Shown in pieces: positions 58,355 through 64,000 of a stretch of 64,000 bases of DNA. The notes beneath the pieces were generated by a model that was not told where the DNA came from, made no database searches, and saw only the letters and a list, made by a program, of their open reading frames with translations. The translations under genes were made by a program, and so were the position numbers. How positions within the stretch are numbered: the stretch's first letter is position 1; every line of letters begins with the position of its first letter. This DNA is from Streptomyces sp. CB00455 (lineage in GTDB: Bacteria > Actinomycetota > Actinomycetes > Streptomycetales > Streptomycetaceae): contig NZ_LIVQ01000005.1 of NCBI RefSeq assembly GCF_001905445.1, positions 62,001 to 126,000 on the forward strand, given 5' to 3'.

Positions 58355-61300
58355 GCCTCGATCGGATTGCCCAGCCAGCGGGTGTCGGCGGGGACCGATT
58401 CCCCGGCCATGACGAGCGAGGCGGGACCCAGGGTGCTGCGGGCCCCGATCGTACTCCCGGGCAGGACGATTCCGCCCGGGCCCAGGGTGGCGCCCTCGCG
58501 GAGGACCACAGTATCCGTCCTCAAGATCCGGTCATGGAAGAGGTGCGTCTGCAGTACGCAGCCGCGGTTCACGCTGACCGCGTCGCCCAGCACCACCAGG
58601 TCCGTCTCGGGCAGCCAGTAGCTCTCGCACCACACGCCCCGGCCGATGTGCGCCCCGAGCCCGCGCAGCCACAGGGTCATCAGGGGCGTACCGGGCACCG
58701 AGCCGGCGAGCCACGGCACGGCCAGCACCTCGACGAAGGTGTCGGCCAGTTCGTTGCGCCAGACGAATCCGCTCCACAGCGGGTGCTCGCCTGACCGGTG
58801 GCGGCCCACCAGCAGCCATTTCGCGGCGACCGCCACCGCACAAGCGGCCGCGCCGGCGGCGAGCAGGGCCACCCCGGACAGCAGGGCGGCTCCCCGGATC
58901 CCCGGTCCGCCCGCCGCCGCGGCCGCCGCGCAGAGCGCCGCCGCGGTCAGGACGGCCAGCGCGGCCGAACAGAACACCGGCACGAGCCGGCACAGTTCCA
59001 CGAGGCCGCGCGCCCACAACAGGTGCGCGGGCGGCTCGTACGTCCGGCTCTGGTCGCCGTCGGCGGCGGACCGCGGCAGCCGCACCGGTGGCAGGCCGAG
59101 GTAGGAGCTGCCCTTCTTGGCCTTCTTCGGGGTGGCGGACAGGACACCGACGAGCCCGTCGTCCGGCACTGACCGGCCCGGGGCGGTCATCCCGGAGTTG
59201 CCGAGGAAAGCACGGCGGCCGATCTCGGAGTGGCCGATCCGCACCCAGCCGCCGCCCAGTTCGAAGGGGGCGGTCAGGGTGTCGTCGGCGAGGAAGGCGC
59301 CCTCGCCCACGGTCGTGAGGCTCGGCAGCGCCAGCACGGTGGACACCTCCGCGCCCCGGCCGATCTTCATCCCCAGCAGGCGCAGCCACACCGGGGTGAT
59401 CAGCCCGGCGTACAGCGGGAAGAGGGTCTCCCGGGACAGGTCCATCAGCTGGGAGACCGTCCAGGCCTGCCAGGCGACCCGGCTGTGCGTCGGATGGCTG
59501 CCGGTGCGCAGGCCGAGGCTGAGCAGGCGTACCGAGACCAGCAGCAGCAGGGCGTACGCCAGCCCGAAGGCGAGCGCTCCGGGCACCACGGCGAGCAGCG
59601 CTCCGCGCAGGGCCCGGGAGAGGCCGGCGTCGGCGGGCACGAACCGACCGACCACGAACAGGGCCGGCAGGAGGGCGAGCACGGGCAGGGCCGTCAGGCA
59701 CGTGCCGGTGGCCCCGTACACGGCGCGCCAGCGGAACGAGCGTGCCGGGCGGTGCGCGGGCCAGTTGTGTTTGGCCTTGCCGAGCTTGCCGGCGGGGGCG
59801 CCGGCCCAGCGCTGGCCGGTGGGGATCTGGCCGACGACGGCGGAGCCGGGGGCCACCTCGGCCCGCTTGCCGACCCTGGCTCCGGGGAAGAGGATGCTGC
59901 GCGTGCCGACCACCGCGCCGGCCCCGACCCGGACCGGGCCGATCTCCAGTCGGTCCCCGTCCAGCCAGTGCCCGCAGAGGTCCACCTCGGACTCGACGGC
60001 GCAGCCTCGGCCGAGTCTGAGCATGCCGGTGACCGGGGGCAGGGAGTGCAGGTCCACTTCCGGGCCGATCTTGGCGCCGAGTGCCCGCGCGTAGCGTTCC
60101 AGCCAGGATCCGGTGAGGGACGTCGCGCCGCTGCACTCGGCCAGCCGTTCGGCCGTCCACAGTCTCAGGTGGACGCTGCCGCCGCGCGGGTAGCGGCCGG
60201 CCTTGACACCGCGCAGCAGCAGGCGGGCGCCGCCGGCCGCGATGGCGAGCCGGCCCGGCGGGGTGAACAGCAGTGCGGCGCCGGCGGCGACGGGCCACCA
60301 CGAGGCGGTAGGGGCCCACGGATAGGGGCCGAAGTGGTGGAGCACGTTGCCCAGTGCCGCCAGGGCGACCGTCCAGCGCAGGCCGGTCAGGGTGAACAGC
60401 GGCAGCAGCAGGAGCGTCTGGATCACCTTGGCGCGCAGCGGTACGGGCGCGACGGTGCGGGCCGGGCCGTCGCCCTGGACGGACTTCTCCAGCCGGCGGG
60501 CGAGCCTGCGCAGGGTGGGCTGCTGGTAGATGTCGAGGACGGCCGCGCTCGGGTAGCGGGTGCGCAGGCGGGTGGTGAGCTGGGCGGCCGCCAGGCTGTT
60601 GCCGCCGATCGCGAAGAAGTCGTCGGCGGCGCCGGTGACGGTCACTGCGAGGGTCTCGCTCCACTGTTCGGCGAGCCATGCCTCGGTTCCGTACAGCTGC
60701 TCGGCCGAGCCGGTGGTCTCCGGTTCGGGCAGCGGCCAGGGCAGCGCGTCCCGGTCGACCTTGCCGGAGGTGCGGGTCGGCAGTTCGCCGACGGGGGCGA
60801 GGAGCGGTACGAGCGCGGCGGGCAGTTCGCCGCGCAGCCGCTCGACCGCGGCCGCGCGGTCCCAGCCGTCCTGGGTGACCAGGTAGCCGACGAGCAGCTG
60901 GTTGCCGCTGCGGGCCGTGCGGACGGCGGCGGCCGCGCCGGCGACGCCGGGCAGGGCCTGCAGTGCGGCGTCCACCTCGCCCAGTTCGATCCGGCGGCCG
61001 CCCAGCTTGATCTGTTCGTCGCCGCGGCCGAGGAAGACCAGCCCTTCCGGTTCGGCACGGACGAGGTCGCCGCTGCGGTAGGCGCGCTGCCAGCCGAGGG
61101 ATTCCAGCGGGGCGTACTTCTCGGCGTCCTTCTGCGGATCGAGGTAGCGGGCGAGGCCGACGCCGCCGATGACGAGCTGGCCGCTGCCGCCCATCGGCAC
61201 CGGTTCGCCGGACTCGTCGACCACGGCCAGTTCCCAGCCGCTCAGCGGGAGCCCGATCCGGATCGGCTCGGCCCCGGTCAGCAGGCAGGCGCAGGCGACG

Positions 61301-62304
61301 ACGGTGGCCTCGGTGGGGCCGTAGGTGTTCCAGACCTCGCGGCCCTCGGTGACCAGGCGCTGGGTCAGCTCGGGCGGGCACGCCTCGCCGCCGAAGATCA
61401 GCAGCCGGACCTCGTTGAGCGCCTCCGGTTCCCACAGCGCGGCCAGGGTCGGGACCGTGGAGACGACGGTGATCTCCTGTTCCATCAGCCAGGGGCCGAG
61501 GTCGGCGCCGCTGCGCACCTGCGAGCGGGGCACGGGCACGAGGCACGCGCCGTGCCGCCAGGCCAGCCACATCTCCTCGCATGAGGCGTCGAAGGCGACG
61601 GACAGTCCGGCCATGACCCGGTCGCCGGGCCCGATCGGTTCCTCGGTGAGGAACAGCGCGGCTTCGGCGTCCACGAAGGCGGCCGCGCTGCGGTGGCTGA
61701 CGGCGACGCCCTTGGGCTTGCCGGTGGAGCCGGAGGTGAAGATGATCCAGGCGTCGTGCCCGGGGCCGGGCCGGTCGGCGGCGCGGGCCGGGGCCGCCGG
61801 CGCGTCCACGCCCGCGCCCGCGTCCGCGCCCGCGTCCGCGCCCGCGTCCATGGCGCCGGTGACCTCGATGCGCTGTCCGGCGCCGAGCACCGCCCGTACC
61901 CCGGCCTCGCCGAAGACCAGTGCGGCCCGCTCGTCCGGGTCCTCGGCATCGACCGGCACGTAGGCGGCGCCCGCGGCCAGCACCGCGAGGATGGCCACGT
62001 ACAGCTCGTTGGTCCCGGACGGCACGCGGACGCCGACCCGGTCGCCGAGCCGCACTCCGGCGGCGGCGAGGGCGCGCCGCCGGGACTCGACCTCGGCCGC
62101 CAGTGCGCGGTAGGTCAGACGGGTGGCGCCGTCGTCCAGGGCCGGCTCGTCGGGGTACGCCCGTACGGTGGCCTCGAAGACGTCGACGAGGGTGCGTGCG
62201 GGGGCGGCCGGTCCGGCGGAGAAACGGGCGGACTTGCCGGTCTCCTCGTCCTGGTCCCCGCCGCCGAGCAGAGTGGTGTCACCGCGCTCTGGTGTGGCTG
62301 TCAT
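58342..62304 (-). CDS. Pls/PosA-type single-module NRPS (poly-amino-acid synthetase class)
   Basis: 1320 aa. A domain (about 38-540): WIIFTSGSTGKPKGVAVSH, FDASCEEMW, NTYGPTEATV, and YRSGDLVRAEPEGLVFLGRG. Carrier domain with Ser570 in FFAIGGNSLAAAQ. Then six to eight membrane helices in pairs alternating with three hexapeptide-like soluble blocks (GAGAVVGTRSILFPGARVGK; GAFLADDTLTAPF; GATLGPGGIVLPGSTIGARS). This is the layout of epsilon-poly-lysine synthetase (TIGR02353). No condensation domain of the normal kind and no thioesterase. A tentative specificity read-out is D-A-E-S-I-G-T-V-V-K; I cannot name the substrate. ATG chosen after GAGGG. Confidence 0.92.
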   Translation of the reverse strand: MTATPERGDTTLLGGGDQDEETGKSARFSAGPAAPARTLVDVFEATVRAYPDEPALDDGATRLTYRALAAEVESRRRALAAAGVRLGDRVGVRVPSGTNELYVAILAVLAAGAAYVPVDAEDPDERAALVFGEAGVRAVLGAGQRIEVTGAMDAGADAGADAGAGVDAPAAPARAADRPGPGHDAWIIFTSGSTGKPKGVAVSHRSAAAFVDAEAALFLTEEPIGPGDRVMAGLSVAFDASCEEMWLAWRHGACLVPVPRSQVRSGADLGPWLMEQEITVVSTVPTLAALWEPEALNEVRLLIFGGEACPPELTQRLVTEGREVWNTYGPTEATVVACACLLTGAEPIRIGLPLSGWELAVVDESGEPVPMGGSGQLVIGGVGLARYLDPQKDAEKYAPLESLGWQRAYRSGDLVRAEPEGLVFLGRGDEQIKLGGRRIELGEVDAALQALPGVAGAAAAVRTARSGNQLLVGYLVTQDGWDRAAAVERLRGELPAALVPLLAPVGELPTRTSGKVDRDALPWPLPEPETTGSAEQLYGTEAWLAEQWSETLAVTVTGAADDFFAIGGNSLAAAQLTTRLRTRYPSAAVLDIYQQPTLRRLARRLEKSVQGDGPARTVAPVPLRAKVIQTLLLLPLFTLTGLRWTVALAALGNVLHHFGPYPWAPTASWWPVAAGAALLFTPPGRLAIAAGGARLLLRGVKAGRYPRGGSVHLRLWTAERLAECSGATSLTGSWLERYARALGAKIGPEVDLHSLPPVTGMLRLGRGCAVESEVDLCGHWLDGDRLEIGPVRVGAGAVVGTRSILFPGARVGKRAEVAPGSAVVGQIPTGQRWAGAPAGKLGKAKHNWPAHRPARSFRWRAVYGATGTCLTALPVLALLPALFVVGRFVPADAGLSRALRGALLAVVPGALAFGLAYALLLLVSVRLLSLGLRTGSHPTHSRVAWQAWTVSQLMDLSRETLFPLYAGLITPVWLRLLGMKIGRGAEVSTVLALPSLTTVGEGAFLADDTLTAPFELGGGWVRIGHSEIGRRAFLGNSGMTAPGRSVPDDGLVGVLSATPKKAKKGSSYLGLPPVRLPRSAADGDQSRTYEPPAHLLWARGLVELCRLVPVFCSAALAVLTAAALCAAAAAAGGPGIRGAALLSGVALLAAGAAACAVAVAAKWLLVGRHRSGEHPLWSGFVWRNELADTFVEVLAVPWLAGSVPGTPLMTLWLRGLGAHIGRGVWCESYWLPETDLVVLGDAVSVNRGCVLQTHLFHDRILRTDTVVLREGATLGPGGIVLPGSTIGARSTLGPASLVMAGESVPADTRWLGNPIEAWRS

Positions 62305-62648
62305 CGGCCCTCGCGTCTCGCTCCCGGAAACGTCCGGGGCGCCGGTGGAGCCCAGGTCTGCCCGGGTTGTTCCGGTTCGGCGCCGAACAACCCACCAGCC
62401 TAGTGCGTCGTCAAGGATTTTCTCGTTGAAGCCTTGCCCCTGGCCAGGAAGGGGCCGTACCGCCCGCGGGCCACCGCGGCCCGCACGGCGGGCCGGCCGG
62501 CCTGCCTGCCTCCCTGCCTCCGCCTCCCTGCCTCCGCCTCCCTTGCCTGCCTCCCTTGCCTGCCTCCCTGCCGGGCCCTTCGACCGGCGCGCTTGCCCCG
62601 CCTGCTTGCGGGTAGCAGCGGAGCACCAGTCGAGGAAAGGAGCTTGTG
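62305..62648. other. Divergent promoter region of the NRPS and hemerythrin genes
   Basis: About 340 bp. Its right half is a pyrimidine-rich stretch (see repeat entry). A promoter pair should lie here; I cannot fix it. Confidence 0.5.
62501..62571. repeat. Pyrimidine-rich CCTGCCTCC repeats
   Basis: About ten imperfect copies of CCTGCCTCC/CCTCC in tandem on the plus strand, nearly free of purines except G. Low-complexity DNA between divergent genes. Confidence 0.8.
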
Positions 62649-63143
62649 GTGTCCGCAACGCAGGACGTGGTGGCCGTGATCCTCAAGGACCACCGCAGGA
62701 TGGAAGAGCTGTTCCGCCGCATGCGGAGCGTCGAGGAGGACCGCGGGGCGGCACTGGACGAGTTCGCCGCGCTGCTCATCGCCCACGGGGAGGCCGAGGA
62801 GGCGGAGGTCTATCCCGCGCTCAAGCGCTTCCGCAACGTGGACAACGAGGAGGTCGAGCACGGGGAAGAGGAACACCACGAGGGCAACGAGGCCCTGCTC
62901 GCCCTGATGGAGGTGGACGAGGTCGGCTCCGACGCGTGGGACGAGAAGCTGGAGGAGCTCGCGAAGGCCATCACCCACCACATCGACGAGGAGGAGCGCA
63001 CCATCCTCAACGGCGCCCGCGAGAACGTCCCGGACCAGCGCCGCGCGGAGCTCGCGGAGGCGTTCCTCCGCGATCGGGAGAAGCACCTGAAGGCGGACTG
63101 CGGGAGCATCGACAACGTCCGCAGGATCGTGCGGGAACACTGA
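62649..63143 (+). CDS. Hemerythrin-like (HHE) domain protein
   Basis: 164 aa. HHE iron-binding pattern: VVAVILKDHRRMEELFRRMR, then LIAHGEAEEAEVYPALKRFR, then EHGEEEHHEGNEALLALMEV and ITHHIDEEERTILNG. Four-helix bundle that binds a di-iron centre and senses or stores O2 or NO; cytosolic. Two GTG codons in a row; I take the second, 6 nt after GGAG, the first being too close. Confidence 0.92.
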   Translation: MSATQDVVAVILKDHRRMEELFRRMRSVEEDRGAALDEFAALLIAHGEAEEAEVYPALKRFRNVDNEEVEHGEEEHHEGNEALLALMEVDEVGSDAWDEKLEELAKAITHHIDEEERTILNGARENVPDQRRAELAEAFLRDREKHLKADCGSIDNVRRIVREH

Positions 63144-63216
63144 CCCGCGCGCGCCCGCCCGGCGGGCGGCCGTGTGACCATGACCCCCCGGCACATCCGC
63201 ACCTCATGGGGGGACC

Positions 63217-63924
63217 ATGCGCACCCGCACCACCACCGCCGCGACCGGCCTCGCCGCCGCCACCGCGGCGCTGTTCGTCCTGGCCGGCTGCACCGCACCG
63301 AAGCAAGGCCCGAGCGGTGCGGCCGGCCCCGGGACCCCGGCTCCCGCGCAGAGCGTCGCGCCGGCTTTCGAAGGGCCCCGGCCGCAGGACCAGAACCTCC
63401 TGGCCTGGACCGGAGACCCGAACGACGCAGGTCACGTCACCGCCCAGTCGGCTGCCGGAGTCGGCGGGCGGGTCACCCTGGTACGGATCGTCCTGCGCGA
63501 GCGGATCACCTGGTCCGCCATCTGGCTCGGCCTGGCCGGCGTGGACCCGAACGCCCAGCTCGCCAACTGCTACCTCGGCGTGTACGACGCGACCGGCACC
63601 CTGGTGGCCTCGACTCCGGACATCTCGCCCCAGTTGGCGACCGACGCCGTCGCCAAGCCGCTGGCCCTCGGCAAGCCGTTCACCGCCGCCCCCGGGACCT
63701 ACTTCGTGGCGCTGCTGCTGAACGGGAACTGGGCCACCAACGGGCTCACCCTGAAGTCCACGGGCGCGGGCATCTCGGTCAATGCCGGTCTGGCGCCGCC
63801 GAACCTCCGCTACAGCACCGTCCTGACCGGCCAGACCTCGCTGCCGGCGTCCGTGAACCTCGCCGAGCAGTCCACCAGCACCATCAACACCGGCTGGGGG
63901 AGCCAGTGGTACGCCGTCTCCTGA
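63217..63924 (+). CDS. Lipoprotein of unknown function
   Basis: 235 aa. Signal with lipobox LAGC (Cys25), a linker to about residue 55, then a beta-rich domain (LVRIVLRERITWSAIWLGLA, NCYLGVYDATGTLVASTPD, GTYFVALLLNGNWATNGLTL) that resembles phage-tail/jelly-roll-like folds. No enzyme motif. ATG after GGGGGGACC. Confidence 0.8.
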   Translation: MRTRTTTAATGLAAATAALFVLAGCTAPKQGPSGAAGPGTPAPAQSVAPAFEGPRPQDQNLLAWTGDPNDAGHVTAQSAAGVGGRVTLVRIVLRERITWSAIWLGLAGVDPNAQLANCYLGVYDATGTLVASTPDISPQLATDAVAKPLALGKPFTAAPGTYFVALLLNGNWATNGLTLKSTGAGISVNAGLAPPNLRYSTVLTGQTSLPASVNLAEQSTSTINTGWGSQWYAVS

Positions 63925-63945
63925 CTGACGCCGCGGCGTGACGGG

Positions 63946-64000
63946 CTCAGTACACGAGCTTGTAGGTCACGTCCTGGGAGACCGGGGACGGGGCGCCGTG
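63946..64000 (-). CDS. 3' end of a gene entering from the right
   Basis: Partial, C-terminal 17 residues only, ending SQDVTYKLVY before the stop. It is convergent with the lipoprotein gene. Product unknown; the frame could still be chance because so little is seen. Confidence 0.45.

Noticed and set aside
58532..61582. A 1016-residue minus-strand frame within the NRPS gene
   Set aside because: Same strand but a different frame from the Pls-type protein, which has the A- and carrier-domain motifs.

Overview
The window is about 72-75% GC by eye, with strong G/C third-position bias, many GTG starts, long antisense shadow frames, and families typical of actinomycetes (RheA/Hsp18, DUF4232 lipoproteins, MAB_1171c-type membrane proteins, mycothiol-isomerase-like folds). 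It reads as a Streptomyces chromosome. About 55 genes are supported and no phage, transposase or CRISPR array was seen.

The centrepiece is a compact thiopeptide (pyritide) gene cluster at 17,189-27,628 on the minus strand. In transcription order it holds two tandem precursor peptide genes, a LanB-type glutamyl-transfer dehydratase, a pyridine synthase, an RRE/ocin-ThiF-like protein, a YcaO cyclodehydratase and a fused glutamate-elimination plus azoline-dehydrogenase protein. This is the gene order of the lactazole (lazA-F) cluster. The first precursor has an almost lactazole-like core. The second keeps the leader but has a clearly different core one residue longer in the predicted ring. A perfect 14-bp hairpin separates the precursors from the enzymes. 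No exporter, regulator or ribosome-resistance gene is visible in the cluster.

Left flank (1-17,100): a DUF4232 lipoprotein; a three-gene divergent locus with a TPR-CHAT protease-like protein, a membrane protein and a Cys-rich protein (candidate conflict system); a second TPR protein; a cytochrome P450, TetR regulator and patatin-like protein linked by four copies of one operator; a secreted lipase; a STAS protein; a TetR/NmrA pair with two operators; a flavin-type oxidoreductase; a DUF2267 protein; and the hsp18/rheA heat-shock pair with a textbook RheA operator.

Right flank (28,000-44,000): a DinB-like protein with an NhaP-type antiporter; a SRPBCC/FAD oxidoreductase pair; a Rho-N/SAP-like small protein; a STAS protein; a divergent tRNA-like cloverleaf with its own terminator; an intradiol dioxygenase lipoprotein; a VOC protein; a coupled pair of degenerate-looking amino-acid oxidoreductase homologues; an epoxide hydrolase followed in frame by an SH3-like relic; a FUSC-type exporter; and a secreted metzincin with a ricin-type lectin domain.

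Far right (44,000-64,000): a MarR-MFS-YceI operon in which the MFS pump carries three C-terminal carboxypeptidase-regulatory-like repeats and the YceI protein one more; a GCS2-type carboxylate-amine ligase; a soluble Ser/Thr kinase; an XRE / ImmA-IrrE protease / seven-helix membrane protein / amidase operon; a Pls/PosA-type single-module NRPS (poly-amino-acid synthetase class) translationally coupled to an M1 aminopeptidase; a hemerythrin; and a lipoprotein. A gene enters at the right edge.

Functional assignments rest on motifs read by eye; no database search was run.
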